This document shows positions 19,601-27,769 of a stretch of 64,000 bases of DNA, in pieces (position 1 is the stretch's first letter; the number at the start of each line of letters is the position of its first letter). The notes below the pieces were generated by a model, which saw nothing but the letters and a program-made list of their open reading frames with translations, searched no databases and was not told where the DNA came from. Position numbers and translations under genes: made by a program. The stretch is from Qingshengfaniella alkalisoli (GTDB lineage: Bacteria > Pseudomonadota > Alphaproteobacteria > Rhodobacterales > Rhodobacteraceae), in assembly GCF_007855645.1 (NCBI RefSeq), contig NZ_CP042263.1, positions 248,001 through 312,000 of the forward strand, given 5' to 3'.

Positions 19601-20327
19601 GCGCCGCCGCGCGAAGCGCGTCCAAAGCCCTCTCACTATCTTCTTGTATGGGCGCGTCCCGCTGCGGCCGGGCACGCAACCCGTCCAGAATGTCCTGGCC
19701 ATCATCCCGTTCGAGCTCATCGGACGGCGCAGTGCGGGCAAGTTCTGCAAGCGTTGCGTCCGTGTCGTCCGCCGCCGGAGTATCCGCAGTCAACGACGCC
19801 CCGGCCTCCCGAAGCGTCGCCAGCGCATCCGCCGTCGCATCCGGCGCTGTTTGCCCAGCTAGCGCCCTGAGAAGCACCGGATCCGCCAGAACGCGTTCGA
19901 TCAGTGCCTCTGCCCCGACCTTTCCGTCCATGTAGGTCGCCAGATTCGCAAGCTGGGTTCGTGCCTTCAGCAACGTCGCAAGCGCGGGCACCTTGGCGGC
20001 GATCGCTCCGGGCGTGAAGTCATCCATTTTCTCGAAGGTCAGATTGACCTGCAGGTTTCCCTCGCCCGTCAACGTATTCGGGACGGCAAACGCCGCGCGT
20101 GGTTTCATCGCGCGCATACGGTCGTCAAAATTGTCGACGTCGATTTCCAGAAACTTCCGGTCCGCAACGGATGGCTGTGGCACTTCGGACTTGCCCGACA
20201 AATCTGACATCACGCCCATCACGAAGGGCAGTTGAACGGATTTCTCCGACCCATACAGTTCCACGTCATACTCAATCTGAACGCGCGGAGCACGGTTGCG
20301 GGCGATGAATTTCTGGGAGTCAGCCAT
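16686..20327 (-). CDS. Giant TssB/TssB-like/TssC-like sheath fusion with acidic DDLL repeats
   Basis: A 1213-aa protein. Residues about 1-160 are a complete TssB (VipA) copy, close to the separate tssB at 31243-31764. Next comes about 490 residues of acidic, repetitive linker. Then a second TssB-like unit starts at FRIAILGDFTG and includes D-D-L-H-P-D-E-L-F. It runs into a TssC (VipB)-like domain with ILHHPDFQAIEAQWRGL and PRFMLRRPYGAKSDP. The part after MPLLSIKGRDE lacks the TssC C-terminal region present in the separate tssC. A Pro-rich hinge and acidic tail with two D-L-D-D-L-L motifs end the protein. The start at 20327 is set by homology to TssB (MADS-QKFIARN). It overlaps the sodium channel stop by 8 nt. 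It probably joins or caps the sheath; its role is unknown. Confidence 0.85.
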   Translation of the reverse strand: MADSQKFIARNRAPRVQIEYDVELYGSEKSVQLPFVMGVMSDLSGKSEVPQPSVADRKFLEIDVDNFDDRMRAMKPRAAFAVPNTLTGEGNLQVNLTFEKMDDFTPGAIAAKVPALATLLKARTQLANLATYMDGKVGAEALIERVLADPVLLRALAGQTAPDATADALATLREAGASLTADTPAADDTDATLAELARTAPSDELERDDGQDILDGLRARPQRDAPIQEDSERALDALRAAAPAEKGNPDDLGTVLDSLAGSTPPPEAEEDQSTAVFDTLRQQAEASEPGDQSDDVLASLAASSEPTDEAADEPDDILGRVERTEDAAHTDDSQDVLADLSRATPDDPVPDRSDDVLAELGAAREPAESGTDEHQSALDDLLAVPESQPASDEASAADAVLDGLSASEAAQDTGASDNENATGVLDDLARDAPAETSSDDLDDLLGDPTDETGSGHGNDPAEDTQSDLDDLLREVSAETSINSEETVSTNATDAPDDLDNLLGDLESVAQEEAEVAAEAEESSDIDDLLADLGFDSGDDDVVPTEGAAGEDPPLPLDDGIDDLLSDTSPEQPDGKAIAGSSGEASAEGNDPLDDLLTDLAGTDAEAPAVAVAPEAVDDNLDTLLTDGEQSTTLDEDIVEVALSGDPFGELGAPRPDAEKLNRSRFRIAILGDFTGRASRGLLEVGDALATRPAISFDIDELDDVIEGFATTLTLQLGPDGPMVTVPLDEIDDLHPDELFEKVDAFAELQGLKARLANASTSAKAMEQLRAWGQTHGAPIRLPKGAAHGSAMRADLRLSDFQRLIGDTSPRPTANEGLDDLLARIVGPHISDVPDDRVAAAVDDAATHLMRLILHHPDFQAIEAQWRGLDMLARRIETDDKLEIVLYDVSADEIAADLAQADDLSETGLFRMLTDEPLDEELGRGGYSALFGLYQFEETPPHAEVLARVARLAAHIDAPFISAISPAFLETPKEDRHQLVARSWDRLRDMPEAGHLGLCSPRFMLRRPYGAKSDPISAFNFEEFTNKEGLRGLLWGNPALIAAVLMAQSYTQNGPSLQLGKVLQIGDMPYHFVTDGYGDQVALPCTERNITLSKSEIAIKRGIMPLLSIKGRDEIRLGSYRALSGEELLGPWTGHPPPPPTPPRQPEPAAAPAPSEESSEDMDLDDLLGNPASDEGAVDTDLDDLLASFGDDADDGGDDETDMDAELQALLEDL
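18355..19845 (-). repeat. Degenerate acidic repeat array inside the sheath-fusion gene
   Basis: This coding repeat spans the linker of the fusion protein. By eye there are about 20 units of roughly 20-28 residues, each centred on a short helix-like motif [D/E/x]-D-[V/I/L]-L-[A/D]-x-L, for example DDVLASLAAS, QDVLADLSRA, LDDLLGDP and IDDLLADLG. Spacers are rich in D, E, S, T, A and P. The motif shifts from D-V-L-A-x-L in the first half to L-D-D-L-L-x-D in the second half. Two more L-D-D-L-L motifs lie in the C-terminal tail near 16700-16850. The repeats diverge at DNA level, so they look old and under selection, not recent slippage. Confidence 0.8.
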
Positions 20328-21207
20328 TGTCTTCACCCCGCTCACGCGCAAGTTCGGCCCGAAGCGCCCGAACCTCTTCGATCAGTTCCTGAACATTGGT
20401 GTCGACCGCATCGGTTTCAGTCCGGACCAGTTCGCGCAGGCGTTCGAATTCTTCTTCGGCCTCTTCTTCCACTGCCGACTGCATCGTGTTGACCAGCAAA
20501 CCGATAAACAAGTTCAGAACCGAGAAAGCCGTGATGATGATGAACGGCACGAAGAACAGCCAAGCGCGCGGGAACTCTACCATGACAGGTCGCACGATCC
20601 CCATCGACCAGCTTTCCAGCGTCATGATCTGGAACAGCGAATAGAGCGAGCGCCCGATCGTGCCAAACCATTCATCAAAGGCATCGCCGAACATCATCGT
20701 CGCGATCACCGCGAAGACGTAATAGACGACGGCCAGCATCAGCATCACCGCACCCATGCCCGGCAGCGCATCCAGCAGCGCCTGAACCACCGCACGCATT
20801 TGCGGCACGACCGAAAGCAGGCGCATCGCGCGGATCACGCGCAGGCCACGCAACGCCGACAGACTGTTCGTCGCGGGCAGCAGCCCGACGCCGACCACCA
20901 CCAGGTCGAAGATGTTCCAGGCATTTCGGAAGAAGGCCGGCCCGTAGGCGATGAACTTCAGCAGCAACTCGATCACGAAGATTGTCAGAACGATGGTGTC
21001 GATGCGGCGCAGGACAGTCCCGAAATGCGCCATGGCCCAGTCCGAGGTCGAGATCCCAAGCGTGATAGCGTTGAAAATGATGATGGCGAGGATCGAATTG
21101 CGAACAATGTCCCGCTCCAGAAACCGCCTCAGGCGCGCGCGCGGCGTATCCGCATCCGGCGCGTCCAGGTCCAAAGCGTCCTGATTGCTTTGATCGGCCA
21201 CAATCAC
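20320..21207 (-). CDS. Bacterial voltage-gated sodium channel (BacNav, NavAb-like)
   Basis: A 295-aa six-helix channel subunit of the NaChBac/NavAb family, which works as a homotetramer in the inner membrane. S4 (about 119-138) has Arg every third residue (LRGLRVIRAMR). The selectivity filter TLESWSM (196-202) is that of NavAb. S6 (about 216-241) ends in NLFIGLLVN, and an acidic neck and coiled coil follow (about 245-290), the tetramerisation domain of the family. It lies inside the T6SS operon, starts directly upstream of the fusion gene and overlaps it by 8 nt. This is not a known core T6SS component. The product is certain; a link to secretion is inferred only from operon position. Confidence 0.9.
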   Translation of the reverse strand: MIVADQSNQDALDLDAPDADTPRARLRRFLERDIVRNSILAIIIFNAITLGISTSDWAMAHFGTVLRRIDTIVLTIFVIELLLKFIAYGPAFFRNAWNIFDLVVVGVGLLPATNSLSALRGLRVIRAMRLLSVVPQMRAVVQALLDALPGMGAVMLMLAVVYYVFAVIATMMFGDAFDEWFGTIGRSLYSLFQIMTLESWSMGIVRPVMVEFPRAWLFFVPFIIITAFSVLNLFIGLLVNTMQSAVEEEAEEEFERLRELVRTETDAVDTNVQELIEEVRALRAELARERGEDNG

Positions 21208-21209
21208 AG

Positions 21210-22160
21210 CTATTTCAGCTCCTTCTCAATCTTTCTAAAGTCCGCTTCCAGTTTCTTGATGGTCGTCCCGGCTTTCTGGGACACGGTGTCGACTGACTTG
21301 AATTTTTCCAACTCGCCAACGATCTTCGTACAGGTCCTGGCCGTCTTCTTCGGATCGTTCATTTCGGCTTCGGCCTGATCGAGCAACTTTCCGAACAACC
21401 CGAGCGCAGATGCAAATTTGTCCAACCCGGCCTTTTGGGCCTTACGAATATCTTCGGCGAAACTGCGCAGCAAAGGGCTGGCGTCTTTGTTCTTCGCGGT
21501 ATCCTTTGCCATCTTAACAAGATACTCGATGGCCGCTTCAGCATTCTTGCCGGACTTCCTGAAATCGCTTTGCGCCGTATCAATCCGCTTATCCGTGGAC
21601 GTTCGACCCTTTGCAGGTGCATTCCCCCCGGCCTTGCCCGAGTCATCGGCGGCAGCCTTGGCCGCATCATTCAACGCATCAATGGTCAAGCTACGCGGGC
21701 CGGAAAATACTTTACCGAAATCCACCTTGGCCGCTTCGCGCAGCGCGGCCTTGCCCTGTCGAAGCGCCTTGGCGTTGTCTCCTTTATCCGCCTCGATTTC
21801 CTTGGCCGTATCCTCTGCCGCGACCGACGCATATCGCTTCAACTTGTCATAGGCCTTCTTGAGATCACCCTCGACATCGCCCGGCTTCTTCTTGCCCTTC
21901 TCCACAGCTGTCTTGATGTCGTGGACACGTTGAGCAAATATCTGGAATTCCATCCGCGCGCCTGCATACATGGCGTCTGTGATCTTCTTGTCGTTCCATT
22001 TGCGCGGGTCGACGGCGAGTTTTGCCTTTGCCTCGATCGGTTTGAGCATCGACTTGGCCTTGGGTTGCTCTTTAAGCCACTTACCCAGTTTGTCGTCCAC
22101 TTCCTTCGTAGGATCGACCTTCATCGTCACCTTGATATCCTTGAGATCTGAAGTGCCCAT
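21210..22160 (-). CDS. Unknown Lys-rich helical protein in the T6SS operon
   Basis: I do not recognise this 316-aa protein. About 55 of 316 residues are Lys, and Ala is also abundant. It has no signal peptide and no membrane helix, and the pattern suggests long amphipathic helices (for example DLKKAYDKLKRYAS and the C-terminal KKLEADFRKIEKELK). Its start is well placed, 12 nt after the clpV stop, and its stop lies 2 nt from the channel start. In size and position it could be a secreted effector, a chaperone, or a cytoplasmic partner of the acidic fusion protein made by the same mRNA. None of these is shown by a motif. Confidence 0.65.
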   Translation of the reverse strand: MGTSDLKDIKVTMKVDPTKEVDDKLGKWLKEQPKAKSMLKPIEAKAKLAVDPRKWNDKKITDAMYAGARMEFQIFAQRVHDIKTAVEKGKKKPGDVEGDLKKAYDKLKRYASVAAEDTAKEIEADKGDNAKALRQGKAALREAAKVDFGKVFSGPRSLTIDALNDAAKAAADDSGKAGGNAPAKGRTSTDKRIDTAQSDFRKSGKNAEAAIEYLVKMAKDTAKNKDASPLLRSFAEDIRKAQKAGLDKFASALGLFGKLLDQAEAEMNDPKKTARTCTKIVGELEKFKSVDTVSQKAGTTIKKLEADFRKIEKELK

Positions 22161-22172
22161 GTCTTCCTCCGC

Positions 22173-24881
22173 TCAGCTATCGCCGAAATCGTAGACAAAC
22201 GCGCCATCTTGAACGTCGATGGCAACTTGGTTGACCTTCTTGCCTTCCATCAGCCGCTTCAGGAACTCCGCGGAGATGTCGGGCAGCATGGTGTTGGTCA
22301 CGATGGCATCGATCATTCGCCCGCCGCTTTCGAGTTCCTGACAGCGATCCACGATGGTCTGCACCACCGCATCGGTGTAGGTCAGAGGCACGCCATGCGC
22401 CTGCTGCACACGTTTCTGGATACGACCCAACTGCAGCTTGGTGATCTCGCCGATCATCTCGGGCGAAAGCGGGTAGTAAGGGATCGTCACCAGACGCCCC
22501 AGCAACGCTGCCGGGAAAATCTTCAACAGCGGATCACGCAACGCCTTGGCGATGCCCTCGGGTTCCGGCAACAGATCAGGGTCGGAACACAGATCCATGA
22601 TCAGATCAGAGCCTGCATTCGACGTCAGAAGGATGAGCGTGTTCTTGAAATCGATCAGACGCCCTTCGCCGTCCTCCATCACGCCCTTGTCGAAGACCTG
22701 AAAGAAAATCTCGTGCACATCGGGGTGGGCTTTCTCGACCTCGTCGAGCAGCACCACCGAATAGGGTTTGCGGCGCACCGCTTCCGTCAGCACGCCACCT
22801 TCACCATAGCCGACATAACCCGGTGGCGCACCCTTCAACGAACTCACGGTGTGCGCTTCCTGATATTCGGACATGTTTATGGTGATGACGTTCTGTTCGC
22901 CGCCATACAGCACTTCTGCAAGCGCCAGCGCCGTTTCCGTCTTACCCACGCCCGAGGTGCCCGCCAACATGAACACGCCAATCGGCTTGCTGGGGTTGTC
23001 AAGCCCCGCGCGGCTGGTCTGGATGCGCTTCGCGATCATCTTCATCGCGTGATCCTGCCCGATCACCCGCTTCGCCAGATGATCTTCGAGATGCAAAACC
23101 GTATCGATTTCGTCGCGCACCATCCGGCCCACGGGAATCCCTGTCCAGTCACCGACAACACTTGCCACGGCCTGAGCATCGACGATGGGCAGGATCAGCG
23201 GATGTTCCCCCTGCAGCTGCGCGAGTTCCGCATTTTTCGCGCGAAGGTCTTGCACCAGTGCAGCCCGTTCATCGACCGACAGCGGCGAGGCATCGCTTTC
23301 TTCCGCATCAGGTGTATCAACTCTGGCTCCGCCCTCGCGCAGCTTGGCCCGAAGGTCGAGGATGTCTTTCACGACACCCTTCTCGGCTTCCCATTTCTCG
23401 GTCAGCTCGTTCAGGCGCTCGGTTTCCACGTCCTTGGCATGCGTCACGGCTGCGCGGCGTTCGTCGACGTCGTAGCCGGCAGTTTCGTCACGCCCGATGA
23501 TCTCAAGTTCCGTTGTCAACGCGTCGATCCGCTTGCGGCTGTCATCGACTTCAGCGGGCACCGCATGCTGGCTGACAGCCACTCGCGCGCAAGCCGTATC
23601 CAGCACGCTGACCGATTTATCCGGCAATTGCCGCGCGGGGATATAGCGCGCGGACAGCGACACCGCTGCCTCGATCCCCTCGTCGAGTACCTGCACCCTA
23701 TGGTGTCGTTCCAGCATCGACGCGATCCCACGCATCATCTTGACCGCACGCGGCACATCGGGTTCGTCGACCTGTACGACCTGGAAACGACGCGTAAGTG
23801 CCGGGTCTTTTTCGATGTGCTTCTTGTATTCCGCCCATGTCGTCGCGCCGATGGTCCGCAAGGTGCCCCGCGCCAGAGCCGGTTTCAGCAGGTTAGCGGC
23901 ATCGCCCGTTCCCGCCGCACCACCTGCGCCGACCAGCGTATGTGTTTCATCGACAAACATGATGATCGGCGTGTCGCTGGACTGAACCTCGTCGATCACG
24001 GCGCGCAGGCGGTTTTCGAACTCGCCTTTCATCGACGCGCCCGCTTGCAACAGCCCTACATCCAACGCCAGAAGCCGCGCGTCCTTCAACGCTGGCGGCA
24101 CATCACCCCGCGCGATCCGCAAGGCAAAGCCCTCGACCACGGCGGTTTTACCAACACCCGCCTCACCTGTCAGAATAGGATTGTTCTGGCGGCGGCGCAT
24201 CAGCACGTCAACAATCTGGCGGATTTCCTCGTCCCGCCCGACAATCGGGTCTATCTCGCCATTGCGCGCCTGTTCGGTCAGGTCGGTGCAGAATTGCGCA
24301 AGCGCCTCTTCCTTGCCCATCTGTGCCGGGGACCGCGCGCCCGACGCCTCGCCCGGTTCTGCCCCGCCACCGGTATGTGATCCATCTTGCGGCCGCAGCC
24401 CGTCTTCGGGCGAACCGGAAGTAACGGTTTCGAAATCTTCGGCCAGGTCATCCGGCTTGATCGCTTTGAATTGCAGCGAAATGTCGAACAGGATGTTGCG
24501 CAGATTGGGCGTCTTGAGCATCCCCAGCACCAGATGCCCCGTCCGCACCTGGCTGGAATTGTAGAGCAGCGAGCCATAGACCCAGGCCCGTTCCATCGCG
24601 TTTTCCAGATGCTCCGAAAGATCGGTGATGGTCGTCGCTCCACGCGGAAGCGCGTCAAGTGCACGGGTGACATCTGACGCAATACGTCCCGCATCAAGAT
24701 CGTAATGGCGAATGATACGATGCAAGTCGCTATCTTGTTCCTGCAGGATCTGGTTGATCCAGTGAACGACCTCGACATACGGGTTGCCGCGCATCTTGCA
24801 AAACACCGTGGCGCTTTCAACGGCCTTGTAGCCCAGCTTGTTCAGCTTCCCGAAGAGAGCCACTCTGCTAATCTCGCTCAT
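22173..24881 (-). CDS. clpV: T6SS AAA+ ATPase ClpV/TssH
   Basis: A 902-aa ClpB-family ATPase of the ClpV branch. The N-terminal domain (about 1-160) is followed by the first AAA module with Walker [10 protein letters not shown] and Walker B IIMFVDE. A short middle coiled-coil region comes next, then the second module with Walker [10 protein letters not shown] and Walker [13 protein letters not shown], and the ClpB D2-small domain. ClpV unfolds contracted TssB/TssC sheath so that subunits are reused. It is followed by tssG-like coupling upstream: its start overlaps the tssG stop by 4 nt. Its length and motif set are normal. The extra sheath-like fusion encoded downstream is a possible second client. 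Confidence 0.95.
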   Translation of the reverse strand: MSEISRVALFGKLNKLGYKAVESATVFCKMRGNPYVEVVHWINQILQEQDSDLHRIIRHYDLDAGRIASDVTRALDALPRGATTITDLSEHLENAMERAWVYGSLLYNSSQVRTGHLVLGMLKTPNLRNILFDISLQFKAIKPDDLAEDFETVTSGSPEDGLRPQDGSHTGGGAEPGEASGARSPAQMGKEEALAQFCTDLTEQARNGEIDPIVGRDEEIRQIVDVLMRRRQNNPILTGEAGVGKTAVVEGFALRIARGDVPPALKDARLLALDVGLLQAGASMKGEFENRLRAVIDEVQSSDTPIIMFVDETHTLVGAGGAAGTGDAANLLKPALARGTLRTIGATTWAEYKKHIEKDPALTRRFQVVQVDEPDVPRAVKMMRGIASMLERHHRVQVLDEGIEAAVSLSARYIPARQLPDKSVSVLDTACARVAVSQHAVPAEVDDSRKRIDALTTELEIIGRDETAGYDVDERRAAVTHAKDVETERLNELTEKWEAEKGVVKDILDLRAKLREGGARVDTPDAEESDASPLSVDERAALVQDLRAKNAELAQLQGEHPLILPIVDAQAVASVVGDWTGIPVGRMVRDEIDTVLHLEDHLAKRVIGQDHAMKMIAKRIQTSRAGLDNPSKPIGVFMLAGTSGVGKTETALALAEVLYGGEQNVITINMSEYQEAHTVSSLKGAPPGYVGYGEGGVLTEAVRRKPYSVVLLDEVEKAHPDVHEIFFQVFDKGVMEDGEGRLIDFKNTLILLTSNAGSDLIMDLCSDPDLLPEPEGIAKALRDPLLKIFPAALLGRLVTIPYYPLSPEMIGEITKLQLGRIQKRVQQAHGVPLTYTDAVVQTIVDRCQELESGGRMIDAIVTNTMLPDISAEFLKRLMEGKKVNQVAIDVQDGAFVYDFGDS

Positions 24882-25921
24882 CCCGTTCTCCCTTCCTGTC
24901 CGAATGCCATTACGTCGCCGGCCAGATGCAGATCGTCGGCGTCACTATGGTCCGCGCGTGTCCCCAGCCATGATGTCTGCCCCAGACGTGTGTCAGCCCC
25001 CAGGGCCGACTGAGGCACCTCATCAGCGCACAGGACCAGATTGAGGTCCCATTCCAGCACATCGCCCACGTAATTTCGTACGATTGCGCTTAGTCGTTCC
25101 AGCGACGCGCTGCCGGGCAGCAAGCGGCAATAGTCGTCAAAGCCGAGCGGGCCGATGCGCAGGCGGAATTTGGACGCGCGGCTCCAGACACGGTCGCCAA
25201 GCGACGTGGTGGCCCCCAGTGCAGCGGGCTTGCCCAACTGCCAGCGATCGTCAGGTTCCAGCGCCAGCCAGCTTCCGACGAATTGTTCGATCTCAACCGG
25301 TGCCCGGAAGAAGGCCGATACAACCGCCAGCAGCCCTTCAGCGTTCTGTGCGCCGTGCCCCAGGCGCCCCGCAAAATGACGTTTCGCCAGATCCGGCATC
25401 GCGTCGCGATCGTCGAAAGACGTCCCGCGATAGCCCGCAATGGCTGCGACCATGTCCTCGATAGGGTCTTCGCCAACGCGGTCGAAAGATGGCGCGGGCT
25501 GGCCCGCCGCCCAACTGCGATAGAGCAGCTGGGTCAGCCGATGGGTCAGCATATCAGCAAACGCTACCATGGTCGGGTCACGGTGATTGCGCAGACGATC
25601 CCGTGCATATTCGGTCAAATGGATCGGCAGCGGCCCGTGCGGACCGAACAGGCCGAAGAAGCGGTTGGTCAAGCGGCCCGGCGCGTCCTCCCCCGGTGGC
25701 TCGAACCCGTCGATGGTCGAGGTCGGGAAAGCCAGTTCCGGCACCTGCCCGAAACGGACGGGATCCGTCGATGGCCTGCGCGCCCGCCCATGACGCGGAC
25801 GATCAGCATAGGCCGCCTCGATTACGCGCATCGCGTGGAACAGGTGATGTGTTTGTGGGGAGCCGGACAGCCGCGCGAGATGCGTCAGATGATCCGGCCG
25901 AGCCCGCTCCTCGGTAGCCAT
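24878..25921 (-). CDS. tssG: T6SS baseplate protein TssG
   Basis: A 347-aa TssG (VasB/ImpH). Recognised by the N-terminal F-H-A-M-R-V-I-E-A segment, F-P-T-S-T-I, the central G-L-F-G-P-H-G-P-L-P motif followed by H-L-T-E-Y-A-like residues (IHLTEYARDRLR), and a C-terminal L-G-x-x-x-x-L-G-T stretch. TssG binds two TssF copies to form the baseplate wedge. I chose the ATG at 25921, preceded by GGGGAAG, over an upstream start at 25966; it still overlaps tssF by 37 nt, as expected for a tightly packed F-G pair. Confidence 0.92.
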   Translation of the reverse strand: MATEERARPDHLTHLARLSGSPQTHHLFHAMRVIEAAYADRPRHGRARRPSTDPVRFGQVPELAFPTSTIDGFEPPGEDAPGRLTNRFFGLFGPHGPLPIHLTEYARDRLRNHRDPTMVAFADMLTHRLTQLLYRSWAAGQPAPSFDRVGEDPIEDMVAAIAGYRGTSFDDRDAMPDLAKRHFAGRLGHGAQNAEGLLAVVSAFFRAPVEIEQFVGSWLALEPDDRWQLGKPAALGATTSLGDRVWSRASKFRLRIGPLGFDDYCRLLPGSASLERLSAIVRNYVGDVLEWDLNLVLCADEVPQSALGADTRLGQTSWLGTRADHSDADDLHLAGDVMAFGQEGRTG

Positions 25922-27762
25922 CTTGTCACTTCCCCGCGTTGTTGGGTGGTCAATACAGTTTCGCAAAATGAGTTGATCGAGACATATTTCCGGAAGAACC
26001 GTTCCAGCACAGCTGCCAGCAGATAGACGCTGGTGCCTTCAAAATAACTCTCGTCAAATTCCAGTTTCAGTTCCAGCCCGCGCACGGCCGTGGACAGAAC
26101 CTCGTCGCTCATACGGCGCACGACCGGTCGCGAGGTAACGGAGGTCAGCCCTTCGATCTGCCGCTCGGTCACACGGTCGCCATGAGGCGCGTAGATCCCC
26201 AGCATCTCGCGCAACGCCGCAGCGCCGTCGCCACCATCCGTCTTGGCAATGGACAGGTAGTTCAAGCTTAGATGACTGATCAGCCGCCAGGCCGTATCAC
26301 CACGCGCCAATGTCGGTCTTGGTCGCGTGGGAGGAACGGGCAAGCGCACCGATTTTATCGGCCCATCCATTTCCAGTCGGAACAGATCGGGATTGCCGGA
26401 TGTCAGAAGCAACGGAATATCGCGGTTGGTGCACATCCCCGACACGGCCAACTGGCCGAGATCGGACCGATAGGGTGCCTGGGTCCGATCAACCAGCGAC
26501 ACGAACATGTCTGATCCGGTATAGCTGGAAAAGCCCGTCCTCAGACGATCCTTCTGCGCCCGTGGCAGAACCTTGCGCTGCACCGTGTAGTAAGCCGGAT
26601 GCGAATCCCCTGCCGTTGTGAAATCATCCGCTGAATAGAACGGATGAAAAACAGTGTCGTCTTCGCCTTCACTGCTGATGCCCACCACGCGATCAAGCGA
26701 ATAAACCTCGTAATCCATCGGCGCGGTACGATCCGGCACAACGTGGTGATCCACATCGCGCTCGCCAATATGCACGCGGTCGAACCGCTTGGGAAACAGA
26801 TTGACGGCAGGGGTCGCAAACAACCGGAAGGCAGGAACCGAGATGATGCTGTCCAGCTTGGGTCGGCCATTGCGCAGGAACAGATAGATATCGACCTCGG
26901 ACCCTGTTGATCGCGCAATCGCGGGTTGCAGCCCTGTCAGTTCGACGAAATGGAACCGCTGCGGCATCGCGAAGTATTCCTGCAGCAGCCGGTATCCGTC
27001 GAAGGATTGAGGCGGAGTGGGCAGGATAGCTTCTTTCGTGTCGAACCCAGCAGCATCCACGCTGGCCCGTGGCAAAGGCTCGATCCAGTCGTCGCGCCGG
27101 TCAGTCGACCGTGCCGACACGGCCGAAACCTCGGAACACAGCACCTCGTGCAACGCCCAGGGGTTGCCCCCCTGCGGATCTAGGAAAACCGGCAACCGGT
27201 CCAGAGACAGATCTTTCAACGCGCCGCCGTCCGTGCGCCGCAGCCGCAGCCTGATACCTGCCTTCGCCGCTACCGTTTTCGCAACGCCCGCTTCAACCAA
27301 CGGTCCGCGCCCGTCGATATATTCGACCTCCGCGATCTCGATGGGCCACAGGGTGACATCGGCGGCAGTGCGGTAGAGGCAACTTGTCTGAACCCCTTCA
27401 ATCAGGGCCGACCGCAGGTGGGTATGACGCGGCACGGTGAAGCCGTCGCCGAGCGCGGTGTTGGTCGGGTCCGGGTCGAACGCGGTAATCATCATCGACG
27501 GCGTCGGCGCCAGGTACTGCGGATAGACGATTTCCAGAAGGTGGTTGGTCAGCGCGGGAAACTGCAACTCCAGTTCCAACTGCACGCGCGCAGCCAAGAA
27601 TGCCGTGCCTTCCAGCAACCGCTCCACATATGGGTCAAGCACCTCCACGCTGTCCATGCCCAGCCGCGACGCGATCTTGGGATAGGATTGCGCAAATTCG
27701 GCTCCCATATCGCGCAGATAGGAAAGCTCGTGTTCGTAATGGCGGAGCAGACGTTCATCCAT
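25885..27762 (-). CDS. tssF: T6SS baseplate protein TssF
   Basis: A 625-aa TssF (VasA/ImpG). The N terminus has the family pattern L-L-x-H-Y-E-x-E-L-x-Y-L-R-x-M-G-A-E-F-A, then D-P-Y-V-E-R-L-L-E-G-x-A-F-L-A-A-R, and P-Q-Y-L-A-P-x-P-S-M. The length is normal. TssF forms the wedge with TssE and TssG at the base of the sheath. The gene lies 7 nt after tssE and overlaps tssG. No anomaly is seen. Confidence 0.95.
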   Translation of the reverse strand: MDERLLRHYEHELSYLRDMGAEFAQSYPKIASRLGMDSVEVLDPYVERLLEGTAFLAARVQLELELQFPALTNHLLEIVYPQYLAPTPSMMITAFDPDPTNTALGDGFTVPRHTHLRSALIEGVQTSCLYRTAADVTLWPIEIAEVEYIDGRGPLVEAGVAKTVAAKAGIRLRLRRTDGGALKDLSLDRLPVFLDPQGGNPWALHEVLCSEVSAVSARSTDRRDDWIEPLPRASVDAAGFDTKEAILPTPPQSFDGYRLLQEYFAMPQRFHFVELTGLQPAIARSTGSEVDIYLFLRNGRPKLDSIISVPAFRLFATPAVNLFPKRFDRVHIGERDVDHHVVPDRTAPMDYEVYSLDRVVGISSEGEDDTVFHPFYSADDFTTAGDSHPAYYTVQRKVLPRAQKDRLRTGFSSYTGSDMFVSLVDRTQAPYRSDLGQLAVSGMCTNRDIPLLLTSGNPDLFRLEMDGPIKSVRLPVPPTRPRPTLARGDTAWRLISHLSLNYLSIAKTDGGDGAAALREMLGIYAPHGDRVTERQIEGLTSVTSRPVVRRMSDEVLSTAVRGLELKLEFDESYFEGTSVYLLAAVLERFFRKYVSINSFCETVLTTQQRGEVTRWLPRSGLGRII

Positions 27763-27769
27763 ATGTCAG

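Noticed and set aside
18355-19845. The regular repeats as a possible CRISPR array
   Set aside because: Units are coding, degenerate in DNA and without constant direct repeats or unique spacers.
22209-24380. A 723-codon open frame on the + strand opposite clpV
   Set aside because: Same antisense effect over a certain ClpV gene; no recognisable protein.
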